64,000 nucleotides of DNA from Mycoavidus cysteinexigens (GTDB lineage Bacteria; Pseudomonadota; Gammaproteobacteria; Burkholderiales; Burkholderiaceae), in the NCBI RefSeq assembly GCF_003966915.1, contig NZ_AP018150.1, positions 1,922,001 to 1,986,000 of the forward strand, given 5' to 3'. The position numbers and the translations under genes are program-made. Below are positions 51,930 to 60,390 of the stretch, in pieces (the first letter of the stretch is position 1; each line of letters opens with the position of its first letter). The notes under the pieces were generated by a model. The model did no database searches, was not told the origin of the DNA, and saw nothing but the letters and a program-made list of their open reading frames with translations.

Positions 51930-53882
51930 TTAAACTCCATTAAAAGTAGAAACAGGGGACTCGCTAGGCGGCAGCCCGGCAGGGCCACCAGGCAGAGAAT
52001 GCTCGCTCATTTCAGGGGGCATGTCTGAAGGCGCTCCCTGCATGCCCATTGGCGCAGGTTGTGGCGGGCGTGGGATAAACTGCTCAATATCAATCCGCTC
52101 ATCGAATCGAGTCATCGTCTCGCGCAACAAGGCTTTGATCGGCTCAATATCGACGCCCTGCGCCGACAACTGAATCATTTGCATAATCATCTGCTGTACA
52201 ATCGGCAATGCTTTAGCCCACCCCTCTTGATTCTGCAATTTGTCAGGTGCGCCCGTGGTCCCAGCTCGAATCGTCACTTCGACCATATCAAACACCTGTT
52301 CGCGTGACATTTGCGGCCAATCAAACGATGAAATTTCAATCACTTGACCGTCAGGAGTCATTTGCTCTTTAGGCGGTCCCATATAACGTTGCACCTGTTC
52401 TGGCGTGAGTTCCTGCAACAGAATCTGCGCCGTGTAGATGCTCATTTCTTGCAACCAATCCTCGACCTTGTCCCGAAACTCACCAATGCGGCCAGATAGT
52501 GCCTGCTGCATAATGTTCGATTCGGTCGCCGTTTTGGGTGTCACAATCGTCGAGCGCGCCGCATCTTGCAAGCCCGTGACTTGCTCCCAATCCGCCCGAA
52601 TCGGGCCGGTATCGTAATCTGCTGGTTGAATGGGTATGCCCTGCCCTGGCGTAATCACTTGATTGACTGGACGACCATCTGTATCCAGTAAAACAATTTC
52701 ACCAATCGCCGTCTGAATGTGTCGCTCAATACTTTTTTCTGAAATATCGGAGGACGCCACCCAATGCGGTTTGTTCATGTCTCGATGCTGAACAAATTTT
52801 TCTCGCGTATCGTTGTATTCACGCTGTAATTTCTCGGTCAAGTCCACCAAGCAAGGCGCTGTGAATTGCCCATCCAGTACAGCAAAGGGCAGCAGGAAAA
52901 ACGGATACCAGCGGCAGCCCACTCGGCTTGGCGAATACGGCTCACGCACAAAAAAATCGCATCCATCCGCCAAGGTATACACCCGCTTCGATTGCTTATC
53001 CCAAATTTCAATCAGGCAAATTTGTTCGTCTTCGCTTGCTGGCGCATCCGGCATCGCGAAGCGGCTACTGTGCTCTGTGGCTTGACCATTCGCTTCTTTA
53101 TACGGTTTGGCCCCACGTAAATCGACCTTAAACACAGATTCAGCCTGAGCGCGTTTCATCGGCACCAGTTGCGCCATCCAGTCCGCTGACTCATAATCGT
53201 GAAACTCACATACCGCTGGATCGATCAACACGTTTTCCGACAGCACCTTATCGATCACGATCCCTTCTGCCGACACCACATCCACTTGTTCTTGTAAGGC
53301 TTGCAAAGTCTGCTTTAATTCCGCATGGTGGGCTTCGTGCTGTGCTGCCTCTTCAGGTCTCTGTGTACGTTGCATCAGATGCTCTAAATGCGCTAGAGCG
53401 CTCTGAGCATCGTTCATTCGATCCATAATGAGTGAATCTTGATGCATGTCGCGCTGATAAGTGACTTTTAAAGCCCCATAGTAGGTCACCATTGCAGCGA
53501 GCACCGCCGATTTAGCGCGCTTCTTGAGCTTGGCATCCGCCAGAGAGCGATTTAATACGGTTTCTAGCGTTTTGCAAAAGAGCGAGCGATCCACATTGGC
53601 ATGAAGCGGTGAGACACTGATTTCAGGATTACGCGCATAAATATTTGGGAGTGTCGCCGCTACCGTAGCGAAAATCAGGTTGGTGCGCAGCGTATAAAAA
53701 TCTTCTTTATCTGGCTCTTTGCTCCAGTTAAAACCACTCACCAGCTTACGATTGTGGCGCATCCGCTTATGCAGCGTATCCCAGTGCTTACGAGCAGTGC
53801 TTAAGCGTTGATTCCACTGCCGCGCCAATGCATCCGGCTCTGGTTTGGGCAAACTGCTTGATGGGTTTTCTTCAAGTTTCAT
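51930..53882 (-). CDS. Portal protein, 650 aa
   Basis: ATG 53882 overlaps the terminase stop as ATGA. Features: YTLRTNLIFATVAATLPNIYARNP near the start, a stem region, YPFFLLPFAVLDGQF, LTEKLQREYNDTREKFVQHRD and a Pro/Gly-rich C-terminus. This is the P22-type portal pattern. It forms the dodecameric ring through which DNA is packaged and ejected. Context (terminase, then scaffold) is exact. Confidence 0.85.
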   Translation of the reverse strand: MKLEENPSSSLPKPEPDALARQWNQRLSTARKHWDTLHKRMRHNRKLVSGFNWSKEPDKEDFYTLRTNLIFATVAATLPNIYARNPEISVSPLHANVDRSLFCKTLETVLNRSLADAKLKKRAKSAVLAAMVTYYGALKVTYQRDMHQDSLIMDRMNDAQSALAHLEHLMQRTQRPEEAAQHEAHHAELKQTLQALQEQVDVVSAEGIVIDKVLSENVLIDPAVCEFHDYESADWMAQLVPMKRAQAESVFKVDLRGAKPYKEANGQATEHSSRFAMPDAPASEDEQICLIEIWDKQSKRVYTLADGCDFFVREPYSPSRVGCRWYPFFLLPFAVLDGQFTAPCLVDLTEKLQREYNDTREKFVQHRDMNKPHWVASSDISEKSIERHIQTAIGEIVLLDTDGRPVNQVITPGQGIPIQPADYDTGPIRADWEQVTGLQDAARSTIVTPKTATESNIMQQALSGRIGEFRDKVEDWLQEMSIYTAQILLQELTPEQVQRYMGPPKEQMTPDGQVIEISSFDWPQMSREQVFDMVEVTIRAGTTGAPDKLQNQEGWAKALPIVQQMIMQMIQLSAQGVDIEPIKALLRETMTRFDERIDIEQFIPRPPQPAPMGMQGAPSDMPPEMSEHSLPGGPAGLPPSESPVSTFNGV

Positions 53883-55282
53883 ACGTTGAATGAGTAACAA
53901 TCGTTTTCGTGCTGATAATCAGGATGATCGAGATGGGCTGATGCGCGCTCTTCTTCGGGCATGCGACGGCGGCGCATTAAGCCGTAGCGCGTTGCATCCC
54001 AAGCATGATCCTCTGCATCGCTATCAACATCTTCTGGATTCATATGGTCGGCAGGCAGCGCCGGTATCGTGCGGATCCAGTGCTTACACGTTGAAAACAC
54101 TTTCAGCTTGTCTTCACTGAGTAGCCGGATAATTTCCTGGGCGCCATTGACCCGTGAGCGCGGTCCATTCCAAGCCTCTTGCCAACGGATTCCGCTTTCT
54201 TTAAAAATTTGCCCAATCGATCGATCCGCGCCAATCTTGCTAAAAATCGATGGGTCAGCTAGGTTTTGGCGATAGTCATAGCCTAAACGGGCATCGTGCT
54301 CTTCAATGGTTTTAATTCTTTTAGCCACCGCCGCCGCATCTTCACGTGTGCCGGTATTGTCTTTGCCGCCATAGCCGTACAGCTCGCGCCAAATGTAATA
54401 GCACCCATCTTGATCCAGCGCAAACCAATACACCGCGTACGGACGAGCATAGCCCCAATCCAGCGCCTTCCAGACCTTCCATGTAGATGGGATTGGGAAA
54501 GGCGCGACGATATGCTTCTGAGGCTGCCAAACAGATTCGAGAAAAGCCCCCGCGTGAATCTCCCAACTGCCTTCGAGCCAAGCTTTTCTGCGGTTTGGGT
54601 CTTTAATGCTTTCTAACGTTGGCAAATAATTCGGATCGTTCTGGAGCAAATGACGGTTTTCTTCAAGGCGGCTATGAATGCGCACACGGGGTTGTTGGTC
54701 CGACTCACGAATGACGGTGCCAGGAGGCGCGCCTTCTATGCCAAGCTTAAAACGCGCCTTCACAGCGGCATGCCCTACTCCATAGGGATTACATGTGGCT
54801 CGCACCATGCGCGGCATATTGGGACATGAGGAGCGGCACGTCGAATGCATCGCCTCGTAAAAGCCCAGCGTGCGCCAGTTGGTTAGCTCTTCAAAACCCA
54901 GCCAGGGATATTCATGGCCGTGATAGTTCCAATAATCCTCTTCGCTGCTGCCATACCGAAAAAACAGCATCTCGCCAGTCGGCCACTTCCAGACATAGTT
55001 AGACTCATTAAACTGAATGCCAGGGAAAATGCGATAGAACCAGCGCTTGGATTTAGCGACTACATCAGCCAATTGGGGGTAGGTCAATCGAAACAACGCG
55101 CCCCGCCAGTGCTCACCAAAGCCTTTGCCGCAGTGCTGAGCAAAACTCATCAGCAACGCATCCGTCTTCCCGCCGCCGCGCGTGCCTTCTAATAACGCCT
55201 CGAAGATTGGGCAGCTCAGAAAAAGCATTTGGCTACCTGGCAACGGTGTCCAAACAACATGATCAGGCAATTTACTTGCCAT
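53879..55282 (-). CDS. terL: Terminase large subunit, 467 aa
   Basis: ATPase: Walker A-like EGTRGGGKTDALL near residue 35-45, Walker B YPWLGFEELTNW. Nuclease: first Asp in ALDWGYARPYAVYW, late Asp in DAEDHAWDATRYGLM. The motor translocates and cuts phage DNA. ATG 55282 overlaps the small subunit by 11 bp; a TTG seven codons upstream is less likely. Confidence 0.92.
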   Translation of the reverse strand: MASKLPDHVVWTPLPGSQMLFLSCPIFEALLEGTRGGGKTDALLMSFAQHCGKGFGEHWRGALFRLTYPQLADVVAKSKRWFYRIFPGIQFNESNYVWKWPTGEMLFFRYGSSEEDYWNYHGHEYPWLGFEELTNWRTLGFYEAMHSTCRSSCPNMPRMVRATCNPYGVGHAAVKARFKLGIEGAPPGTVIRESDQQPRVRIHSRLEENRHLLQNDPNYLPTLESIKDPNRRKAWLEGSWEIHAGAFLESVWQPQKHIVAPFPIPSTWKVWKALDWGYARPYAVYWFALDQDGCYYIWRELYGYGGKDNTGTREDAAAVAKRIKTIEEHDARLGYDYRQNLADPSIFSKIGADRSIGQIFKESGIRWQEAWNGPRSRVNGAQEIIRLLSEDKLKVFSTCKHWIRTIPALPADHMNPEDVDSDAEDHAWDATRYGLMRRRRMPEEERASAHLDHPDYQHENDCYSFNV

Positions 55283-55586
55283 GACTTTGCATCGTAGGAG
55301 CAATCTGTTCCCACTCGCCTTGCAGCACAGGAATCGCTAGTACACCCGATTGCAGCGCCTTACCATCGCTCTTCACATCAATATCTTGTGGAGGCCTACC
55401 AAATCCACGATCAAGCAGCTCTTTGGCGGCTGATACGCGCGCCTGGCCCTTTTCCTTGGGGTCGTGCATGATTTGAACCAGTGTTTCGACCGCCGAGGTC
55501 GTATGTTGGCGCGCCAACTCCCGAACATGGGTAATTTCTTTGGGCCGTCCGCCTGGATTGCCCGATTTACCTTTTTTAAACGGCAT
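55272..55586 (-). CDS. terS: Terminase small subunit, 104 aa
   Basis: FKKGKSGNPGGRPKEITHVRELARQHT is the typical start of DUF5681-type small terminases, and GQARVSAAKELLDRGFGRP is the second signature. It recognises the pac/cos site and loads TerL. It overlaps both neighbours. Confidence 0.85.
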   Translation of the reverse strand: MPFKKGKSGNPGGRPKEITHVRELARQHTTSAVETLVQIMHDPKEKGQARVSAAKELLDRGFGRPPQDIDVKSDGKALQSGVLAIPVLQGEWEQIAPTMQSHGK

Positions 55587-55884
55587 TGTTATCGCTTGCT
55601 CTCAATACGTTAAAAGATTCACTCCGCATCACTCTACACCTGAAATTCTTCGGTACATGCACCTTCTTATATCTTGTAGGCAACTGCGCTCTACATTCGA
55701 ACCGACAGATGCGTCCAACGGTCCACCGGCTGATCTCAAATTTCTCAGCCAGGGCCTCGTAACCCATCCCCTCATCGTGCAAATCTCGGATCAGTTCGAC
55801 TTCCCTATTCGTCAGCCTCGCCATGTGATGGCTTTCGCCGATCCTTAAGCCCCTGTCATTCACTGCTACAGTTTTTAGAAACAT
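55576..55884 (-). CDS. Helix-turn-helix protein upstream of terminase, 102 aa
   Basis: MARLTNREVELIRDLHDEGMGYEALAEKFEISRWTVGRICR is a Tn3/Hin-like HTH at residues 21-62; translation may start at that Met (55824). Short basic C-terminus. It may be a late-gene activator or packaging accessory. The 3' end overlaps the terS start. Confidence 0.65.
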   Translation of the reverse strand: MFLKTVAVNDRGLRIGESHHMARLTNREVELIRDLHDEGMGYEALAEKFEISRWTVGRICRFECRAQLPTRYKKVHVPKNFRCRVMRSESFNVLRASDNNAV

Positions 55885-55927
55885 ATAAATTTCTACTGAT
55901 TAGATAATTTTTTGTTTGCCCACGGTC

Positions 55928-56152
55928 GGCCAGGGCTTGGCCAGGGTTCCGGGTCAGGGTGAAAAGCCAGTAACTACAAGGCTTGGTCAGGGTGGGTAGG
56001 GAAACAATCCCTTTACTCTTTATATATATATATTTATTTATTTATTTATATGTAATAAATAGAAAATAACCATGACCACCCTGACCAACCTTTATGATTA
56101 TTGACTTTAACCCTGGACAATCACCCTGGACAAGCCCTGACCGACCCTGACC
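55928..56152. other. Candidate phage replication origin: inverted iterons around an AT-rich core
   Basis: Four GGYCAGGG-type sites (55928, 55939, 55952, 55985) on the left and five ACCCTGRCC-type inverted sites (56078, 56110, 56123, 56134, 56144) on the right flank an AT-only core (about 56018-56070, TATATATATATATTTATTTA). It lies directly beyond the 3' end of the primase-helicase gene. Iterons flanking an AT-rich unwinding element are the classic design of P4-like and plasmid origins. Confidence 0.6.
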
Positions 56153-56156
56153 ACGA

Positions 56157-58430
56157 TCAAGCGAATCCGCATAAATCTACGTGTTTAACGCGTATACCCG
56201 TATAGCCACATATCCGCGCATCGCCAACTCTGTGCCGCATCGCCCTCAATCCGCAAAAAGCTGCACGTAAGTTCTTTGCAAAAATTTCCCTGTTCCACAA
56301 TTGCTTGCGTTCCTGTTCGTTACACCAGCTTCGCCAGGCTCCAAAAAGTTCACTGGTCGGGGTAAAAAATTCACTGCCTAGTTCGCAAACCTCGTCCACG
56401 AACGCCCCAATCGGGCTGTTTAACGCAGCCATTTCGTCAACCTCAACTTGCCCGCTTGCTGGCTGTATAAAGCGCCCTCGCTGGCGAAGGCGATCCAGCC
56501 CTTCCAGTGACCACCGCAAAATACCTGGCATCTCTGCGATTAACCGATCGCTTAGCCCAAGGTCTTCCCGTCCGTAGAACGACTGGCGTAGAGATAGGAT
56601 GATGAAGCGGCCTACTAGAGCCCCAGAGGCATCACCAAGTTGGGGCGTCTCGTTGGTCAACACCACGAACCGAGTAGATAAGCGTCCATGCCACGCCTCC
56701 CTGTTTTTACGGTCAATCGTTATGTCATCCTCGCCCGAGATCATTAGCAGGCGTTCTACGATAGCTTGCGTATTCGACTGGCCACTAATACGGGCGTCAG
56801 GCACCAGGGCGAGTAACTTGTTGATCAGGGGCTGCATACCAAAGTTCAAAGCCAAGCTATTCAGTGTCGGACTGGCTACATTGCTACGCCCCACCAGTAC
56901 AGAAAGCACACGGCCAATGGTGCCTTTGCCCGAGCGCTTGGGCCCGATAAGGAGAAACATTTTTTGCTGGCGAGTATCAGCTGTAATTAAATAGCCGAAC
57001 ATCTCTTGCAATGTCTGAATGCTCTCGGTGTCCCCCTCAAAAACCTGGTCGAGGAATGTTAGCCAGTTTTGCGGCGTGGCATCGGCATCCCATGGATAAG
57101 GAAGTGCGTTGAGATTGAAGTAACCTGGCGTATGCGGCAAAAGCTGCCGGCTCTTCACGTGGAGAAGGCCATTCGCCACGGTAATTAGATCATGGGGTGC
57201 AGCGCCGCTGTATCCAGGCAACCAGCGAGGCGCAGCGACCCCAGGCAAAGCGCCAACTGCCCGCAATGCGTCCAAGCCGCTTTCCACTTGCGACTTGCTC
57301 GGTTTGAAAGGCTCAATTCCACCTTCCTTGGCATACTTTTTAGATTTTCCCAACCACAACCAGAAGGACGCACGAATTTCATCGTCAGACATCTCGACCC
57401 AGTGGCTGCCGACGTGCCGGTACCATACCCCTTGGACTCGTTGCAGAGTCTGACCTTCGTCGCCCTGCGCCTCACACTCGATGTAGCGATGCGCCATGCT
57501 GATAAAATCTTTGGCATCTAACACCACATCATCTTTGCTCTTAGCCAGAGTCGCGGCCCGACGAATATATCGCAATGTCACTGGAGGCCGGCTTCCTAAG
57601 CGTCCAAAACCATCCCATTTGGCCTCGAGCAATTCTCTCCCAGGATACTTTCCTGTTTTCTCGCTATCGCTCCAGGCATCCCACAAATCTATCCCCCTCA
57701 CCTCCCCACCGGTTTCATGATGCAGCGCCATCCCGACTTGTAACCAATCTAGATAACCCATATCAGGATCTAGACAGGACAGCCATTCCCGTATCTCATC
57801 ATCTGAAGCATTAAGCGGAGAAACATACGTCATTAGAGGATCGTCATCATCAGTTATCGCTGGATGAGTCGAGGCCCCGGGAAATCGTTCGTTAAACAGC
57901 GTCAGGATGTCATCACTCAGGTCTTCTATCCTGTCTTCGAAACCAAGCATTTCGCAAATAGGCAAGACATCCCCAGTAAAGGTCAGAAAACCTCGACTAC
58001 AAAACGTCTCGAAGCCGAAAACGCCTGGCCTTGCACGAGATTTTTTGTCGGCAAGCATGCCGCGCATGAAGGCATGTACGCCCTTGCCGCTGGGCGACCA
58101 TTCGGCGTAGGTGCCTGCGATGAGACATTCGACTTCCCGCAGTAAATTCCCCTCCAGGTCAACGACGTCATCGAAGTCCAGACCGACCAAGCCCCAGTCC
58201 GGTAGCATGGCGAAGCCGACTCCATCCCAGCCACCTGCCTCGAATACCGCGATAGCCTCATCGAACGAAGCAAGGTTCGCTCTATCCGCCACGCTGCCTT
58301 GCTTGCCGTTACGTGGTACGCCGTTAACATAAAAAGGTACCTTGAGCTGCTTCTTCCCCCCTGGCTCCTGGACAAATTTCCACACCAGCCAGCCACGCAT
58401 CTCTTTCAACAACGAGGGAGCATTCATCAT
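56157..58430 (-). CDS. Primase-helicase, P4-alpha / D5 type, 757 aa
   Basis: The N-terminal prim-pol-like domain has GLVGLDFDDVVD and YAEWSPSGKGVHAFMRG near 75-125. The middle part is D5_N-like. The superfamily 3 helicase has Walker A LLIGPKRSGKGTIGRV near 488-503, and TRFVVLTNETPQL with GALVGRFIILSLR as later motifs. It opens the origin and primes replication; the iteron cluster lies just past its stop. Transcribed leftward with the Cro-like gene. Confidence 0.9.
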   Translation of the reverse strand: MMNAPSLLKEMRGWLVWKFVQEPGGKKQLKVPFYVNGVPRNGKQGSVADRANLASFDEAIAVFEAGGWDGVGFAMLPDWGLVGLDFDDVVDLEGNLLREVECLIAGTYAEWSPSGKGVHAFMRGMLADKKSRARPGVFGFETFCSRGFLTFTGDVLPICEMLGFEDRIEDLSDDILTLFNERFPGASTHPAITDDDDPLMTYVSPLNASDDEIREWLSCLDPDMGYLDWLQVGMALHHETGGEVRGIDLWDAWSDSEKTGKYPGRELLEAKWDGFGRLGSRPPVTLRYIRRAATLAKSKDDVVLDAKDFISMAHRYIECEAQGDEGQTLQRVQGVWYRHVGSHWVEMSDDEIRASFWLWLGKSKKYAKEGGIEPFKPSKSQVESGLDALRAVGALPGVAAPRWLPGYSGAAPHDLITVANGLLHVKSRQLLPHTPGYFNLNALPYPWDADATPQNWLTFLDQVFEGDTESIQTLQEMFGYLITADTRQQKMFLLIGPKRSGKGTIGRVLSVLVGRSNVASPTLNSLALNFGMQPLINKLLALVPDARISGQSNTQAIVERLLMISGEDDITIDRKNREAWHGRLSTRFVVLTNETPQLGDASGALVGRFIILSLRQSFYGREDLGLSDRLIAEMPGILRWSLEGLDRLRQRGRFIQPASGQVEVDEMAALNSPIGAFVDEVCELGSEFFTPTSELFGAWRSWCNEQERKQLWNREIFAKNLRAAFCGLRAMRHRVGDARICGYTGIRVKHVDLCGFA

Positions 58431-58619
58431 GCGCCATCCTGTAAACTTGCTGAGTACTGGCGAACATGACGGAGATTCTTTACGCTTTCAAAAAATTGTT
58501 TAACAGAAGCGTTCTTCTTGCAACATTTCATATTGTGGAAGAAATTCATTACATTCTCTTTCAATAAAGTGCTTTGACATGGGCGTTTGCTACTATCGTC
58601 TCTTCACCTCTATTCACAT
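58431..58619. other. Short gap between primase and Cro-like genes
   Basis: No gene or clear signal seen. Confidence 0.4.
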
Positions 58620-58835
58620 TCATTCAACTAACTCCTCCAGTTTAAGAACAGCATTACGTAATTTAACTACCAGACTGTATTTCGGGTCTTTGTGCATACC
58701 GTGCAAAATCCGACTAATGGTGGCTTGTGTCGATTCAGTCTCATTGGCAATCTCCTCCTGAGACCAACCCGCCCTAACTAACAAAACAACAAGCTCAGAA
58801 GGTGTGTGCAGATATGCTTGTGGGATATTGTTCAC
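58620..58835 (-). CDS. Cro-like HTH regulator, 71 aa
   Basis: GTG start. WSQEEIANETESTQATISRILHG (residues 24-46) is a Cro/CI helix-turn-helix. It is divergent from the CI-like gene at 58964, the arrangement of a lysis-lysogeny switch; the 128-bp gap holds the operator region. Confidence 0.82.
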   Translation of the reverse strand: MNNIPQAYLHTPSELVVLLVRAGWSQEEIANETESTQATISRILHGMHKDPKYSLVVKLRNAVLKLEELVE

Positions 58836-58923
58836 TATTAAATACCCTTTCGTTTTGATCAGGAGCGCATACTATAGCTATACTTTCCAAAAAATGAAAT
58901 ACCTTAATGGTTTGTATTATAAT

Positions 58924-58937
58924 AATATACGTTTACG
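58924..58937. promoter_or_regulatory. Putative repressor operator (copy 1)
   Basis: AATATACGTTTACG, repeated exactly at 59871-59884. Here it sits 26 bp upstream of the CI-like ATG, between divergent regulator genes; the second copy overlaps the early promoter. A shared operator for the phage regulators is the simplest reading. Confidence 0.5.
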
Positions 58938-58963
58938 CATGCGTGGTTTAACCGGGGAAATAT

Positions 58964-59686
58964 ATGAAAACCGTGAACAAAAATTTGGCTTTTTTAATAA
59001 AAAAGGCCGGCATCAATGCCACCAAACTGGCGAAAGCCACTGGGATTAACCAGCCAACAGTCCACCGCATTCTTTCAGGGGAAAGTGATGATCCTCGCTC
59101 AACTACCCTAGCCCCTTTGGCGGAATACTTTGGATGTTCTGCTGAAGCGTTGCGCAGCATAGATCTAGAACGGATGTATGAAAAGCACCCTGCAGAGACG
59201 ATGCTAAAGCTTATGGAAAACCTCAAAGATGAGAACAACGCGGCAACCAACGTTGCGTTTCTAGCTCCACTTGTAAAAAAAATGAAGGAAGTGCTAGTTA
59301 TAGGTACTGTAGAAGGTGCAACAGACGGTTCTTTAAAAGAAATGAGGCCCACCGAGGATTTCAGCAACTTGGTCATTGAGTACCCAGGCCGAGGCAAAGA
59401 TGTCTACGCCCTAAGAATCAAAGGCGAAGCCATGCGCCCCAGGATTCGATCTGGAGAATTTATTATTGTTGAGCCGTTCACTGAACCTCGCTCAGCTGAT
59501 GACGTTATTGTCATTTTCGATGATGGAAAGAAGATGCTAAGAGAACTGCTTTATGTTCGTGATGGAGACGTTACCCTAGGCCCCATTAACGGTAATTCTG
59601 TGCCCATCAGCATTCCAACTAAAGACCTAAAATTACAATATGTCGCAGCCATTATCCCGAGAGGCAAAGCTTATAAAGCTGAGTAG
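58964..59686 (+). CDS. CI-like repressor with degenerate S24 peptidase domain, 240 aa
   Basis: HTH at 18-41 (NATKLAKATGINQPTVHRILSGES). The C-terminal LexA/CI fold (VYALRIKGEAMRPRIRSGEF ... DDGKKMLRELL) lacks the catalytic pair: Ala156 stands where the Ser of the KGxSM motif is expected, and Arg193 where the Lys of the (V/M)K-L motif is expected. RecA-stimulated self-cleavage is therefore unlikely, although dimerisation may be kept. The rho-independent terminator at 59821 lies beyond the gene. It represses the lytic promoters; induction may depend on another signal. Confidence 0.85.
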   Translation: MKTVNKNLAFLIKKAGINATKLAKATGINQPTVHRILSGESDDPRSTTLAPLAEYFGCSAEALRSIDLERMYEKHPAETMLKLMENLKDENNAATNVAFLAPLVKKMKEVLVIGTVEGATDGSLKEMRPTEDFSNLVIEYPGRGKDVYALRIKGEAMRPRIRSGEFIIVEPFTEPRSADDVIVIFDDGKKMLRELLYVRDGDVTLGPINGNSVPISIPTKDLKLQYVAAIIPRGKAYKAE

Positions 59687-59820
59687 AAAGACAGAAAAAT
59701 ATTTTAGAGTAAAAATACTAATTTAATTTTGAGACCTCCAGCATGGCAGCAGTGATACAACGAATATCCTGACTATTGCTTATTCCAACAGGCCCGATAG
59801 CCATCTCCTCCAACTGCGCA

Positions 59821-59854
59821 AATCCCGCCCATTTACCATCGGCGGGATTTTTTT
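59821..59854 (+). terminator. Rho-independent terminator after CI-like gene
   Basis: AATCCCGCC (59821-59829) pairs perfectly with GGCGGGATT (59841-59849) across an 11-nt loop and runs into six Ts. It separates repressor transcription from the early operon. Confidence 0.9.
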
Positions 59855-59870
59855 CGCTTTAAGTTTATTT

Positions 59871-59884
59871 AATATACGTTTACG
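59871..59884. promoter_or_regulatory. Putative repressor operator (copy 2)
   Basis: Exact second copy of AATATACGTTTACG, ending 2 bp before the -35 box of the early promoter, a good place for repression. Confidence 0.5.
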
Positions 59885-59886
59885 TA

Positions 59887-59915
59887 TTGACATATAAAAC
59901 ACGAAATAACATTAT
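59887..59915 (+). promoter_or_regulatory. Early (pR-like) sigma-70 promoter
   Basis: TTGACA (59887-59892), 17 bp, CATTAT (59910-59915). Perfect -35, good spacing, 4/6 -10. It drives the operon that starts at 59998. Confidence 0.7.
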
Positions 59916-59997
59916 TCACTCGGGTATCAAAAATGAAGAAGCGGCAAATGATGTCCGTCTAAATGACTCAAACCAACTTAAGAATTTAGGAGCTTCT

Positions 59998-60387
59998 ATG
60001 TTTCCAATCACCGTCACCATCAGCAACCAGGCACAATTCAATGCCGTTATGGCCTTATTTCAAAATGCAGATAACGAGCCAGTAATCAATACCTCCCCTG
60101 CAATAAATGCCAAGAGCAAAACTGCGCCCAAAAAAGAAACGGTTAAAAAGGATAGCTCTGCGCCAGCAAATCTTACGACCACCGAGGTGCCAGCAATATT
60201 GGTAGCTAATAAGCAACCAACCTACACATACGAAGAGGCCGCGAAAGTGCTCCTCGAATTCTCAAAGACCGATGGATACGGTACGGTTAAAGCCGTGTTG
60301 AGGCAATTCGGTGCAAATAACCTGCCTGAGATTAAGCCGGAAAACTATGCAGCAGTGATTGAAGCTGTAATGGCCGCAAAGGGGTAA
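59998..60387 (+). CDS. Early phage protein, 129 aa
   Basis: ATG 59998 with TTAGGAGCTT upstream is preferred over the open frame that begins inside the promoter. It has a beta-strand start (MFPITVTISNQAQFNAVMALF), a Lys/Ser/Ala-rich linker, and a C-terminal helical domain (YTYEEAAKVLLEFSKTDGYG ... VLRQFGANNLPEI) seen in phage proteins beside DUF2800 genes. It is the first gene of the early operon, 3 bp from the nuclease gene. Function unknown. Confidence 0.8.
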   Translation: MFPITVTISNQAQFNAVMALFQNADNEPVINTSPAINAKSKTAPKKETVKKDSSAPANLTTTEVPAILVANKQPTYTYEEAAKVLLEFSKTDGYGTVKAVLRQFGANNLPEIKPENYAAVIEAVMAAKG

Positions 60388-60390
60388 GTC

